Source: Leuctra nigra (taxonomy: Eukaryota > Arthropoda > Insecta > Plecoptera > Leuctridae). Taken from it: 64,000 bases of DNA. Position 1 is the first letter of the stretch, and every line of letters begins with the position of its first letter. Positions 11,354 to 23,955 of this stretch are shown here, in pieces. The stretch is from positions 15,501,409 through 15,565,408 of the forward strand of contig OW203765.1 of assembly GCA_934045905.1 (NCBI GenBank), written 5' to 3'. Position numbers and translations under genes: made by a program. A model generated the notes under the pieces. That model was not told where the DNA came from, did no database searches, and was given only the letters and a program-made list of their open reading frames with translations.

Positions 11354-13153
11354 CCCCTCCAGCTCGCCCTGGGCCTGGATACGAACTGCACGCTGGCATT
11401 AGTTTCTACTAGGAAAACGCTCTGAGTAACGCGTTGATGAGCGAGCACGGATACGCGCAACACCTCGAACCGAAATTATGTTTATCGAAAATGTCATTAA
11501 AAGCCAATAATTCTTGAATTTTGTCACAGACTTGTATGAAAATCTCCAACCATTCCTAAAATATTGGTCCCAATAACCATGCAAAGTTTAAATTGATCGA
11601 TTGAACCTTTATGATTGACCAATTCCTTGTTAATTTCCAAAAATCACAGGATATCGTTCAAAAAAATTTTAAACGGTCATATCAGTTTCATAATATACGT
11701 TTGAAAGTTTCTGCTCTAACAACCTTGAAGTGAAGATTCGAAGATGCCGTGAAATATGAAATTCGAGAAGTATGATAGCCAACACGCAAAATATCCGTAA
11801 ACTGTCAATAACTTTTGAATTTAAACACAGTTTAGTCTGAAAATTGTCCAAAAATACAAATAATGTTGGACCCGATGACCATGCAAAATTTTAAGTTGAT
11901 CGGTCAAACGGTTCTGGCTTAAATTTCAAAAAGCACATAAAATATTTTTTTAAAATTTTAACTAATGGGAGGATTTGGCTGAAAATTTGTAAAATAAGAG
12001 ACAATGTTGGTCCTAATGACCATGCAAAATATAAGGTCGATCACATTTGTCGAAGTCCATTTTCATTTTTCAGCCTATCAGGAGATGTTTATTTAAATTT
12101 CAACCAATTGATGGATTTCAAAAAAATTAGGGTCTGCAAACAGAGAAGGTTGGTTTTACATGTGTGCAAAATTTCAGATCGATCGGTGAAACGGTGCGAC
12201 CTGTGTATCGGCTATTAGCCAAAAACAAAAAAAAAAAAAAAAAAAAAAACAGAGGTCTGTGCCAAAAGAGCCAAAAGGAGACGCTCGCTTCGCTCGCTCA
12301 ACAAACTGCACAGAGCCACAAAGACTTGGTTCGACGCAAAGAAACCTGCGAAGAAGAAGGAAATCACCTAGTTGTCATCAATTCTGAAGCAGAGCTCTCG
12401 GTTCTGCTGAGTATGATGGCCAGACATCCGGCGGTTGTGTCTCACGCTTTCGTCGGCTTTCATGACCAATATTCAGAGGGGCAATACTTGACCGTTTTCG
12501 GTGAGTTTCTTTGAAGGATTTGTAGAAAGGCGGGTTGAAAGTTGAAAGTGGACCCACATGACCGATCAACTTCAAATTTCCATGGTAATCGAGACGAACA
12601 TTTTAGGTATTTTGACATATTTCGGACACATTGATCAAACCCTTCAAGAGTTTTTTTTTTATATAACGACTTACATTTTATGCATGTTTTGAAATATTTG
12701 TTACCATTTATTTAAGAATCACTGGATACATATTCATGAAAAATGTGAGAATGGGTATGAGAAATAATCAGCGGGAAAATTGTTATACACCAATATAATA
12801 TGAATCCATGCAATCTAAGATTATTTTAGCATACCGATTTTCTCAATATCTTTTAACTCTTTCACTCATCTCTCCTGTTTCTGACGGATTTGATAAAAAA
12901 AAAATAAGAGTATTGATAAAAATGTCTTGATAGAGTTCGTAAGGTCCGTTGAGCAGCATCACGAAGGCTCTCTTATCATTGTCCTGTGCTCTTTGCAGAT
13001 GAGCCTCTGAGCTCCACTGGCTTCACTCGCTGGTGCAAGAATGAGCCGAATGGTGGTGGGAATGAGAACTGCGGCACCATCCACCCCACCTGCTCTCTCA
13101 ATGATATTGGATGCTCCGTACCAATTCCGTTCATCTGCGAGCAAGAACTGTAG
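11354..13153 (+). pseudogene. C-type lectin copy 1, 5'-truncated and broken
   Basis: Exon 3 begins at 11354 after TTCCAG (PPARPGPGYELHAG...) and is split by a Helitron-like insertion at 11409-12301. It resumes at 12302 and ends at 12500 before GTGAGT. Without the insert it is 254 nt where the closest paralogue has 255. One A is missing in the AAGAAAACC stretch (near 12342), which shifts the frame inside the lectin domain before the CEEEG motif. Exon 4 (12999-13153) is still open. It keeps Cys positions, an EPN motif (mannose-type in known C-type lectins), NENC, LND and the terminal FICEQEL. Exons 1 and 2 are not present upstream. Likely a dead gene, although exon 4 could serve as a conversion donor. 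Confidence 0.85.
11409..12301 (-). mobile_element. Helitron-like element inserted in lectin exon 3
   Basis: Read on the minus strand it starts TTGAGCGAGCGAAGCGAG and ends GAGCGTTTTCCTAG, 893 bp. A poly-A/T tract lies near its 5' end and an AACGC...GCGTT stem lies just before the terminal CTAG. Intact paralogues show the empty site (gcagtttgtagaag): the insertion lies between G and T with no duplication. No protein encoded. Other copies: 22047-22957, 23054-23955, 29602-30747, 42203-42760. Confidence 0.7.
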
Positions 13154-13172
13154 ATTTAGATGTTATGATTGA

Positions 13173-13178
13173 AATAAA
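13173..13178 (+). terminator. polyadenylation signal of lectin copy 1
   Basis: An AATAAA hexamer lies 20 bp after the stop codon of exon 4. Position and sequence fit a eukaryotic poly(A) signal. Confidence 0.5.
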
Positions 13179-13823
13179 TGTCATATCTTCTAGGATGTTT
13201 TAAAAGTGTTCTGGGTCCGTATCTAAGCTTTATTTCGTATTTGAAAATGTTGTGCATGCGATCCATTGTGTTGTTCAAGAGGAATTATAAAACCATGCTT
13301 ACTAATGTAAGGAAAGATACATCAGAGTTTTTTAATAAAATGTACGAAATAAGTTGATCAGTCTATCTCATATTAATTTCCAAATTTGCAATTTGTTCCA
13401 TATTGTTCATATGAACACGAAAATCTCATCTGTCGTAAGGACCAACATCTAACTGGGATACAGATGCTGTCAGTAAATAAGTAATCACAATCTTCCTTGA
13501 TTTAAATTCCCTGTCCTTTCAATACTATTTGTGTCTTTGATCATCTTTCTTTCACAACAATATTTAAAATATTAAAACTATTTTGAAACATAACCTGTTC
13601 CCCAGCAAAATAAGCTTGATTAAGGTGTGTTACCCTAGAAACCAGGGTGATGGAAACCCTACAAAGTTAATTATGCTTTGTTGTATAAATCAAAAAGAGT
13701 CGCACAGCTTTGTTTATGAAAATATCGAGAAATATAATAGAAAGATAGAGAAATATAATAGAGAAATATGTCTGGTTTCCTGGCTAACTCCATCCTTCTC
13801 CCACCACTGGTTGTTCTGACATG
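13179..13823. other. intergenic stretch before lectin gene 2
   Basis: A/T-rich, no gene seen. The last 40 bp (ctggctaactccatccttct...) are conserved upstream of lectin genes 2, 3 and 4 and so may be proximal promoter. Confidence 0.5.
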
Positions 13824-13858
13824 TATAAGTATCGGCCATCTTGGTTGTCGTGCTCAGT
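13824..13858 (+). promoter_or_regulatory. TATA-Inr core promoter, lectin gene 2
   Basis: TATAAG at 13824 lies about 32 bp before the A of a TCAGT arthropod initiator (13854-13858), the normal spacing. The start codon follows at 13878, giving a 5' leader of about 22 nt. The same block precedes lectin genes 3 and 4 almost unchanged. Confidence 0.75.
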
Positions 13859-13877
13859 GACTCGCGGGCTGAGAACT

Positions 13878-16800
13878 ATGAAGTGTGTTGTGTTTCTCTC
13901 ACTGCTCTGCGTCTGGACGGCGCGAGTTCGAACCCAGGCGATGGACAAGTGTTTACCAGGGAATATGACGTCAGTGAGGTTCGCAGTCAAAAGCCACATC
14001 AACCAAACAGGACACTGGATTCATCAGGTAACAATTAAATAAACTTTTGAAGAAGAAAGCAGTGAACTGAACTCTATGGTACGATCGTTAATTCTTTTTA
14101 GTGTTATCCATGAATTGGTATAAAAAATAACTTTAAGTTATCCAAAATATTCAAAATTATTTTTATTGTGTCAAAACAAAATTTGATTAAAGTGTTTATG
14201 AATAAACATACGAGTATATAGGCATCCTGCGTGAGAAAAGGTTGTCATAGCAACCTACATAAAAGTAAAGGGAATAAACAAATCTGACAGTGGCAATCCA
14301 AATCTCATATTTAGAGTGATTACTTGTGAAAGAAAGATATTTAAGTGAGTACAAGTTAATAATAATACGCAATATTTATCCATACACATGTTCAAGTTAA
14401 ATATTCATCTGAGAAATATGATTTATATCTATTATTTATAGCTTTGACACATTTCCTCTACCAGAGCATCCTCCATTTTTCTACCACTGTGACGTCACGA
14501 GCAGGATTCCTATATTCCAATCAATTTCTTCAAATCAGATTTTCGTAATTTTTTGTTATAATAATAAGATAATAATACCATGGTCATTATTTTAGCAAAA
14601 GAAAAGGCCTCATAATAATTTTTTAAGGTAATTTGGTATAGTGATTCAATATTTCTGTGTAAGTATACATAAGATGACGTTGCATATTACAGGTCGACAT
14701 GCAGCAGGAGAAGAAGAGAACTGAACGACCTTGGACTGTTGAAGTGGAGCAGAACAAAGTCGACTGCGATGGAGTCGACTACTGGCAAACTAGAACCAGA
14801 CTTATAGGTAGGAAAACAGTAATGTCGTGACATCTTACGGATCAATTAAACCAGATATCAGCATACTTCATAGAGATAGTTTGCATACCGACCCAGACGT
14901 CATACGAAGACGTTCAAAACAATACGAGGAAAGTGCTCTACGTAAGTCAATGATAAGAGAGCCTTCGTATTAAATGGGTATTAAATATCATGTAACATAT
15001 TCTGACCTATAATATAGACCTTGCATAATCTAGACAGACATCATGTGTCAAGAACAGTGATAATTTTGCATTTGAATTTCATCTTTTGTAAATATTTAAA
15101 AACAAAGATAAAATTTTAGTTATAGGAAAAATACCCTTGACGTTTATAACATATTTGTCTCAAATATTTTTAAAACATCTATAATATTGGTCCTAATTAT
15201 GACACGAAATGTTGATCTGTCACACGGTAACATTTATAATATTCAGATCAAATTTGACCTGACCTTACCATTTAGATGTTTGACATTGAACTGTAATTCT
15301 AGTCCCTCCAGCTGCCGCCATTGTAACTGGCTACGAACTGCACGCAGGAATTGGCTTCTACAAACTGCACGAAGATAATAAGGCTTGGAGCGATGCAAAG
15401 AAGATCTGCGAAGAGGAAGGCGCGCATCTAGCTGTTCTCAATTCAGAAGCAGAGTACCAGGTTCTCTCCCACATATTGGCCAAACATCCAGATGTTCGTG
15501 ACTTTGCTTTGATTGGCTTCCACGACCTTTACGCAGAAGGGAAACACATGACAGTATTCGGTAGGTTGCAAGTACTCCTTGACCGGCAATGGTCCACGAT
15601 TTGCACTTTGTATTAGCAGAATAATGTCTTCCCATATTATATTAATTAATTTGCATAATAAAGACTTAATTATACGATATAGGGCAAGAGCCCTTGAGTG
15701 GGAAATGAACCCTGTAGTGGTTGTTAAACTATGTTATGGCATTTATCATAATAAATCGCCAATATTATAGAATGGACATCCAGGAGTCACATTTTATCCT
15801 CATTGCGTGAAAGCAGCTCAAGCCCTACAAACACTGGGCGGCCCGGGCTTCTGCCCATCTAGCGCCCAAGTGGGACGTCCCGGGCGGGAACTACTAGGGC
15901 ATGCCCTGGGCCTGCCCAACGGAGCCCAACCGATCCGTTTTATCTGGCTGTAAAATTTCTAGGAATGTCCCGTCTTGGTCCCGCCCGGGAATGGCTAGGG
16001 ACGGCCCGCGCGGGCGCTACGACTGTTTGAATTTGAGCTGCTCTAATGACTTATTTTTTTCATATTTATAACTTCATTTCTATAATAATTACATCTACAT
16101 TTCACATGGATATATTGATTTAAGAATAAATATGTTTACAATTCCAAAGCAAAGTATTCATACCATTTTAAACGTTATTAGTAAAGTTTCTTTTATGAAC
16201 TCGGCAGTCGGCCATCTTCGTGAATCAACTTGTTTCCGTTCTCCCTTCTTCATTTCAAACGCGGCGTTTGACGTTTGTTGATATTTTACAGAGTGTCATG
16301 AGTGTGTAGTTTACGTCCTTTTGAGTGATTTTGAATGTGATTTCAATTATTATCTGTGTCCGTGAATGCAGTGTTCACTGCTGAATAGTTTGTCTCAGTT
16401 CAAACCATTTAATGTGACACAAATCGTGAAATAATTACAGTTTTGTTGTGCCTCTTTTGTTTGGATTTTCATCACAGAGCCATACAACCCATTGAAGGTG
16501 AGTCTTCATCATAACCTCTCTAATCATAACTACATAAGTATCCAGGCATTAATCGTTGTTACTTTAGTTTTGTATGCTGGGGATACTAATAAACCAATAT
16601 GGTGTGACCAATGTTCAGTAAACATTAACCTCACATGTAAATTTTTGAAATGTAGCAATTTATGCAAAGTAAAATTTCCAACTAGGTAGTTTAGGTATTT
16701 ATAAAATAAATAAAGTAGGTAAACAGTTTGCTTGGCGTGGTAGTCTATACATATCAGTGGTAGTAGTCAGTAGGAACCCTACCTGTAGGTACCTAGTACG

Positions 16801-19800
16801 TACCTCCGCCTATTTTGGGAATATTTTCACCTCTACATTAACCAATAACCATCCCACATACCTACCAAGGTACCTACTGCAGTTTTAATAATGTTACTTG
16901 TTAAAGGTGAATCTACTCTGGAAGAAAATAGGCTATTAAGATATTGAACTCCAGAAACAAAGCGCGTATTCGTCCTGCGAGCGAACCAAGCTGTATCGTC
17001 AAACCGAGCCGAAACATTAAGAACCGAACCGAGCAGAGTGGTAAATATTTTCATTATTTTTAAATATTTAACTTTATCAAGGATTTTAGATATACATCAA
17101 TTATTTTTGTTTATGTAGGTACCTTACAAGGCCAATAACAAACATTTTTGCTGTGATCCGAAAGTAAAAATTATGTTGCATGGAAATTACATTCTTGTCG
17201 GAGGTAGTAGATACATACATTGAATGGTGGTCCCGCTTCATTCAAATACGTAGTAAAATTTTTGAGATTGAATGTTGTCATCCAAAAAAATAAACCGCAC
17301 CTTTTGAATTTCCTCTAACGCGCCGGTGGTAAGAGAGCAGCCATTCCATGCGAATGCAGACATATGCCACATAATACATATGACTGCTGAATTATTAAAT
17401 GTAAATAAATCAGCATGTTTTTATATTAAATTCATGGTATTTTCTTGCTGATTCCAAATATGTCATCAGTTTTTTTTTAAGTTTGAATAGTTATTTGTTA
17501 TCAGTAAAATTGTGGGACCGCATTTAAATTTAAATTTCGTGTCGAACCATGTAAATTACATAAAAAATTTAGAAGGCTGCACAATGATCCTAGAACTATT
17601 TTTATTTTGATGAATAAGATGCTGAACATAGCATCTTACACCCGTACACCCGTAACACGGAATGGCTGAGAGGAAATTAATTTGAGTTGCTAACTTTCAC
17701 CTTACTTTTTGTAGGTTCTACAGATTCACCGTGAACTTGCCCTGCTCTTATTCTAGAGTCGATTTAATTGCCTACCTACTTCAATTAAAAAGTAAATTTA
17801 CTTCTTGGCAAATTAGCGAGAATTCTGAAGATGCACAGGACTTGGGACTTCATCGAGTTAATGGATTAAATGTTACCTACCCTACAGATGTAATGATTCA
17901 GAACTCTCTGATGGTAAGCCACATTTTAGTATTTTATATGTGTAGTATTTCCTCTAACCTTACCTATAAATCACATTTATGCAATATAGAATGTTTCAAA
18001 TTTTTATTGGGGTTTTAAATAAATAGTGTACCTAATGGTAATAATTGTACCTCAAGTGATTATTGTGGCAGGTCACACAACACAAAAGTGATTTTTGTAT
18101 TATTCATTGCCAAGAAGTTTATCCTATCAATTTACAAATTCTTCATTGAATCTATCTTTCTTTTTTTTAGGGATCACTCTGTGCCAAAAATTCAATTTTT
18201 AAAATTTTTGTAAAGACTGTTATTTGCAGCTATCTGCTATTGCAGTTATTTACATAAATAGTTCTTGTGTAGTAGGTAGAAACTATTTGCTAGGCAGCCT
18301 CATGCTCAAAAGAAGTTGCATCCACGTAGATTGCGGATGTCAGTCCTCGACACCACAAGACCGTGTGCTAATAATTTATGGATGGAATCCAGTATCTGGC
18401 CATTAAATCGGAAAATTCTTTTGAGCATAGCATAATAATAGTGTTAAATATTGACAAAATTAACAAGATCTTACTGATAACAAGATCTTGTAAATGTTGG
18501 ACTTTCATTGGTCTGACCGAATAAAAATTTACACAAAAAATAAAAAACACTTCTAACAATACGCTGCATGATCTTGCTAAACTTTTCAAGATCTTGTATA
18601 AATCTTGTTTAGGTTAGAATCTGTACCTACAATAATAAATAATTGCAAATATCTTGCGAACATTATTATTACAAGGTACATTACCTAAATACTTTGCAAT
18701 TTTATTTTTTCAGATGAAAGAAATACGTATTCAATAGCATTCATTTTCTTGAAAAACTGAAGATGAAAAATTGTGCCAACATATCCGTGAGTGAAGTAAA
18801 ATCCGAATTGTGTCTTGTTGATAAAGAGACAGCGTGCCAGACTTACTGCCAGGTAGTACCCACCTCAGAATGTTTTGATACTATGTGACGTGTGAAGGTT
18901 GAAGGACATTTAAAAATTTTAAGTGATGTGGTAGTATAATCTTTAACAAAAATATACGTTTATATTATATGAAACTGTTTTTTTTTTAAATTTTCGTGTG
19001 TTTTCCTGCTCTTTATTATTCCTAAAATTCAATTGCAGTGAATCTCCTATGTGTAGCATTTTATTTTTTTGTAATTTATCAAAACAATATAGTACCTAAG
19101 TAAGTAGGGAAGAGTACGTGAAAAAATTATTATTGAAACGATTCAATCGTCCTGTAAGAGATTATCAAAAAATAATTGCTAATTTCAAAATCCAACAACC
19201 GATTCATAAACAAAAATTATGGATCTTTTTATCCTTCTTCATTTTTTTATGAATAAGGTAGGTAATACTTAAGTCTCTAGAAATTTTGTTCCAGTAAGTT
19301 TTTAAATATCAACGCAAATAATTCCTGACATTTGTCACCCGCGAAATGTTAAAAATTAATTCATGCAAATGAAATTCAATTATAATGGGACTTTTGGCGG
19401 GAAAAACGACGTATTACAAGAATCCACTTACACTAATGTGTTACCATTGTGGATCATCTGTCAATTTTCTGTAAATTTTCCTGTTAAAAGTAATCAAACT
19501 TTGTAAATTCATTCCTTGAAAACTATTCATCCCACAGCAAAAATAAAATCACATCTGTGTTCAGCAACATAATCAACTTTCATAAAATAATGGTCTATTA
19601 TTCTGAAATCTGAATTTCACGAGACTTCCCCATTATGTGACAGTCAAGTTGAGGATTTCAAATGATCCCAAAATATTTCCTCCAAATAAAAATGCGTTAA
19701 AAATAAAAACAGTAGGAGGTACCTTAGGTAATGTGTCAGGTCAGTGGAACAGCTTTCAAACAATAGGGAAACATGGCGAGATAAAATAACTTCCAATAAC

Positions 19801-21663
19801 CACTGATTAACTTTATAATATAACGGCTATTTTTTTATTATTAATATTTGACCATTTAAATGCATTTCTAATGTGTTTGAGTAGGTACCTACTGTTCTTC
19901 TAGTTGACATAACAAATTACAACTGTTGTGAAATATTCCGTGAACTGTGAACTAAAACATTGACCCTGGAAGAAAATACCTGGATTATGTTTTTCGTATG
20001 GCAACGCCCACTCTCCGAAATTGTGAAAAAATCCCGTTTCTCGTGTCACTCACGTTTGCAATTAATTATGTCTTAATGAAACGTATTTTTTCCAGGTACA
20101 TTCGCATTCAAAATTAGTGCCTATATGCACGTGTCTGGATCAGAGGCACGTTTTGTAGGTACTGCATTTTGAATGAGAGTGTACCTAGCAAGCTAGCACG
20201 TGACCGTTATGGAATGTGCGTAGGGGGAGGGGGCTACAGAGCGAGCAGCTGCTCCCGCGCGGGCCGCCCGGGCGGGGGCCAGGGCCGGCCTATGCCTCCC
20301 GCGCGGGCCGCCCGGGAGGGTCCAGGGACGGCCCATACCTCCCGCGCGGGCGTCATGGGACGGCCCAGGCCGCCGCCCGGGCTTATTCCCAGTGGCAGGC
20401 CCCGGGAGTCTCACTCCATGCTAATCACCCATAAGACGGGAGGTCCCTGGGCAGGCCCGTACGCCCATCTGGGACGGCCTAGGACGCGTCCAGGGACCTC
20501 CCAGTGTTTGTAGGGAGGTTGAGTCAGATTAAAATAAAATGTTTATGGCGGTGTGAGATATTTCAGAATATTGTTTCCGAGAATATTGGTGTCCGCAGAG
20601 CTGGGTAGTAACTTAACGAAAGTAACGCGTTACCGGTAACGCGTTACTTTTTTGTAACTTTTACAGTAACGCGTTCCTGCTATGATAGAAGTAACTTAGT
20701 AACGTGGAAAGTTCCTTTTTGTTGTGGAACTTTCACATTTATAAAAGTTCCTTTTGCAGTTACTTTTAGAGCAGAATGTACCTTCCCTCAACATTCAAAA
20801 CTACACCATTTCTGCCCTTCAATATGTACCTGATTTTCTCTGATAAGGAATTTTAGGTCACCTGCACAAAACCGCATTCCAATCACGCCGTTCATGCTTA
20901 GTGCGTCACCAGTTCGCCCTCTCACTTGCACTTGACCAACCCTGCCGTGCCCGTGGCATGGGGGAAGGGGGTAGAATTAGATGCAAGCCTTCTTACTGGG
21001 AGGAATTTCGTCTAAAATTTTGTTTTCCACGGAGAAAAATTACAGCCTGAATTTGTGTTTTAGCAAATTGGCTGCATTCCGGAAATAAAATGGTCAAGTA
21101 ACTTTCAAAGTAACTTTTCATTGAAAAGGAACTTCCAGTTCCTCTGATTAGTTGAGGAACTTTAACTTTAACTAGTTCCTTTTTTTCGGAAAGTAACGTA
21201 ACTTTAACGCGTTCCTATTTTTTTGGTAACTTACCCAGCTCTGGGTGTCCGTACACCAATTGATGGTTTTGTAGAAAAATCACACGAGAATCAAATATGA
21301 CGTGAATGTTACAAAACTTTCCCATCATGTTGGTAACGCGTCAATGAATTAAAAATGCAATATGTTGAATTTCAAATATAATTGCAAATTGCAAAGAATT
21401 TTACATTAAAATGGACATAACCACTACTGGGCGGGTAATATCACTTCTAATTCACTGCTGTTACATCTGAGTGTATTCTGCTGTTTGCAGACGAGCCTCT
21501 GAGCTCCACTGCCTTCACGCGATGGTGTCCTAATCAACCGAACAACTCTGATGGGAATGAGAACTGTGGCTCCGTACATCGCACCTGCCCTCTCAACGAC
21601 ATTAGTTGCTCTGTCCCTTATCCATTCTTCTGTGAGATAGAACTCTCGGGAGACGATTCCTAA
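13878..21663 (+). CDS. secreted C-type lectin, LPS-binding-protein-like (gene 2)
   Basis: Four exons: 13878-14027, 14693-14807, 15303-15560 and 21491-21663, phases 0/1/1, 231 aa with an unbroken frame. Residues 1 to about 20 (MKCVVFLSLLCVWTARVRTQ) are a signal peptide. NMT and NQT sequons follow in exon 1. The linker exon has VDMQQEKKRTERPWTVEVE. The lectin domain starts at GYELHAGIGFYKLH and shows CEEEGAHLAVLNSEAE, LIGFHD, NQPN, NENC, CPLND and PFFCE. The layout matches insect hemolymph LPS-binding-protein-like lectins, which recognise microbial sugars outside the cell. QPN in place of EPN/QPD makes sugar preference unclear. The start was chosen because transcription should begin at the TCAGT near 13856, which excludes the upstream in-frame ATG. 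Intron 3 is inflated by TIR element copy B and a hAT element. Confidence 0.88.
16290..16497 (+). other. leader-exon-like segment inside TIR element copy B
   Basis: It follows a cgcggcgtttgacg block and a TTTTACAG acceptor-like site, and ends at ATTGAAG/GTGAGT, a strong donor. In copy A the matching donor is GTAAAA. This may be a non-coding first exon of the element's own transcript, which would be read on the plus strand in copy B. Confidence 0.35.
17724..18257 (+). CDS. spliced exon pair inside TIR element copy B
   Basis: Exon a 17724-17913 lies between TTCTACAG and GTAAGC. Exon b starts at 18171 after a T-rich TTTTTTTTAG and reaches a stop at 18255-18257. Joining them keeps the frame open (NSLM then GSLCAKNSIF). 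About 90 residues are visible. Both exons and their splice sites are preserved in copy A. No family recognised. The upstream partner may be the leader-like segment ending at 16497. Whether this is the element's decayed transposase or a captured gene piece cannot be told from here. Confidence 0.42.
20596..21243. mobile_element. non-autonomous hAT element, 648 bp
   Basis: Termini CAGAGCTGGGTAGTAACTT and AACTTACCCAGCTCTG are inverted, with one small difference. The perfect 8-bp target duplication GGTGTCCG flanks it (20588-20595 and 21244-21251), diagnostic of hAT. The interior is dense in gtaacgcgttac-type repeats. No transposase. It lies in intron 3 of lectin gene 2, 250 bp before exon 4. Confidence 0.93.
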
Positions 21664-22046
21664 AATGGGCATTTAATCTAGCTTATGCATAAGTTGCTGC
21701 AAATATTTAATTAATTGCATGTCCTTCTTCGTACGATCTCACCCCGCAATCCTCCAATTTACAATTTTATGTGATTTTTTAACAATATTTCGTGCACACA
21801 ATAATATTGTGTTTTATCGTCATGATTTGGGCTTCATCTTTCTATTTTCGGACCACTTGCTTCGGACATCCGGGACGATGAATTTACTTTTATGAATTTA
21901 TATGAGCATTATATCGCGTACAATAACCATTGCCTATTTAATATACAATATATTCAATCTTCATTCCAACAAGTAGATGTATTGTTTGCTATTGTAAAGT
22001 TGCTTATAAGTATAAAAAAATATGCATCTGATACTTTAATAAATTG
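21664..22046. other. 3' flank of lectin gene 2
   Basis: A/T-rich 3' flank. Its end (tatgcatctgatactttaataaa, with AATAAA near 22038) is related to the 3' flank of lectin gene 3 around 28996-29030, supporting tandem duplication. No other gene seen. Confidence 0.5.
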
Positions 22047-22097
22047 TTGAGCGAGCGAAGCGAGCGTCTCCTTTTGGCTCTTTTGGCACGGATCTCT

Positions 22098-22136
<39 letters not shown>

Positions 22137-22957
22137 TTTTTGGCTGCTAATAGCCGATACACAGGTCGCACCGTTTCACCGATCGATCTGAAATTTTGCA
22201 CACATGTAAAACCAACCTTCTCTGTATGCAGACCCTAATTTTTTTGAAATCCATTCATTGGTTGAAATTTAAATAAACATCTCCTGATAGGCTGAAAAAT
22301 GAAAATGGACTTCGACAAATGTGATCGACCTTATATTTTGCATGGTCATTAACACCAACATTGTCTCTTATTTTACAAATTTTCAGCCCAATCCTCCCAT
22401 TGGTTAAAATTTTAAAAAATATTTCATGTGCTGTTTGAAATTTAAACCAGAACCGTTTAACAGATCAACTTAAAATTTTGCATGGTCATCGGGTCCAACA
22501 TTATCTGTATTTTTGACAATTTTCAGACTAAACTGTGTTTAAATTCAAAAGTTATTGACAGTTTACGGATATTTTGCGTGTTGGCTATCATACTTCTCGA
22601 ATTTCATATTTCACGGCATCTTCAAATCTTCACTTCAAGGTTGTTAGAGCAAAAACTTTCAAACGTATATTATGAAACTGATATGACCGTTTAAATTTTT
22701 TTTGAACGATATCCTGTGATTTTTGAAAATTAACAAGGAATCGTTCAATCATAAAGGTTCAATCGATCAACTAAAACTTTGCGTGGTTATTGGGACCAAT
22801 ATTTTAGGCATTGTTGGAGATTTTCATACAAGTCTGTGACGAAATTCAAGTATTATTATTGGCTTTTAATGACATTTTCAATAAACATAATTTCGGTTCG
22901 AGGTGTTGCACGTATCCGTGCTCGCTCATCAACGCGTTACTCAGAGCGTTTTCCTAG
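22047..22957 (+). mobile_element. Helitron-like element
   Basis: It starts TTGAGCGAGCGAAGCGAG, carries a long T tract at 22100-22135, and ends GAGCGTTTTCCTAG followed by T. 911 bp, no target duplication, no protein. Very similar to the next copy about 100 bp downstream. Confidence 0.75.
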
Positions 22958-23053
22958 TAGAATAACATGGTCCTTCCGAATCCTTATTTTGTTCACTTTT
23001 CTTAAAATACATTTTGTACTTTCTGACTTTGTGTTAAAAATAAAACATCTTCA

Positions 23054-23104
23054 TTGAGCGAGCGAAGCGAGCGTCTCCTTTTGGCTCTTTTGGCACGGAC
23101 CTCT

Positions 23105-23140
<36 letters not shown>

Positions 23141-23955
23141 GCTGCTAATAGCCGATACACAGGTCGCACCGTTTCACCGATCGATCTGAAATTTTGCACA
23201 CATGTAAAACCAACCTTCTCTGTTTGCAGACCCTAATTGTTTTGAAATTCATTAATTGGTTGAAATTTAAATAAACATCTCCTGATAGGCTGAAAAATGA
23301 AAATGGACTTCGACAAATGTGATCGACCTTATATTTTGCATGGTCATTAACATTAACATTGTCTCTTATTTTACAAATTTTCAGCCAAATCCTCCCATTG
23401 GTTAAAATTTAAAAAAAAAATTATGTGCTTTTTGAAATTTAAACCAGAACCGTTTGACCGATCAACTTAAAATTTAGCATGGTCATCGGGTCTAACATTA
23501 TCTGTATTTTTGACAATTTTCAGACTAAACTGTGTTTAAATTCAAAAGTTATTGACAGTTTACGGATATTTTGCGTGTTGGCTATCATACTTCTCGAATT
23601 TCATATTTCACGGCATCTTCGAATCTTCACTTCAAGGTTGTTAGAGCAGAAACTTTCAAACGTATATTATGAAACTGATATGACCGTTTAAAATTTTTTT
23701 GAACGATATCCTGTGATTTTTGGAAATTAACAAGGAATCGTTCAATCATAAAGGTTCAATCGATCAACTTAAAACTTTGCGTGGTTATTGGGACCAATAT
23801 TTTAGGCATTGTTGGAGATTTTCATACAAGTCTGTGACGAAATTCAAGTATTATTATTGGCTTTTAATGACATTTTCTATAAACATAATTTTGGTTCGAG
23901 GTGTTGCGCGTATCCGTGCTCGCTCATCAACGCGTTACTCAGAGCGTTTTCCTAG
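23054..23955 (+). mobile_element. Helitron-like element, adjacent copy
   Basis: Same ends and orientation as the copy at 22047-22957, 902 bp, again followed by host T after CTAG. T tract at 23106-23140. The two copies differ by scattered substitutions and a shorter T tract. Confidence 0.75.

Larger units (their letters stand above)
15823..20515 (-). mobile_element. 4.7-kb TIR element, copy B, in intron 3 of lectin gene 2
   Basis: This is an inverted copy of 3105-7786 with the same 16-bp termini, 4693 bp against 4682 bp. It differs by scattered substitutions and small indels, for example a shorter CCGCCGCGG patch near 17325 and an insertion after the GTGAGT near 16498. Flanks are AG on both sides. 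The host gene's splice sites are intact, so the insertion is tolerated within the intron. The pair A/B forms an inverted repeat around about 8 kb of sequence. Confidence 0.88.

Noticed and set aside
13821..13877. Upstream in-frame start codon for lectin gene 2 (and equivalents in genes 3 and 4)
   Set aside because: It overlaps the TATA box and lies before the TCAGT initiator, so it should not be in the transcript; the later ATG gives a clean signal peptide.
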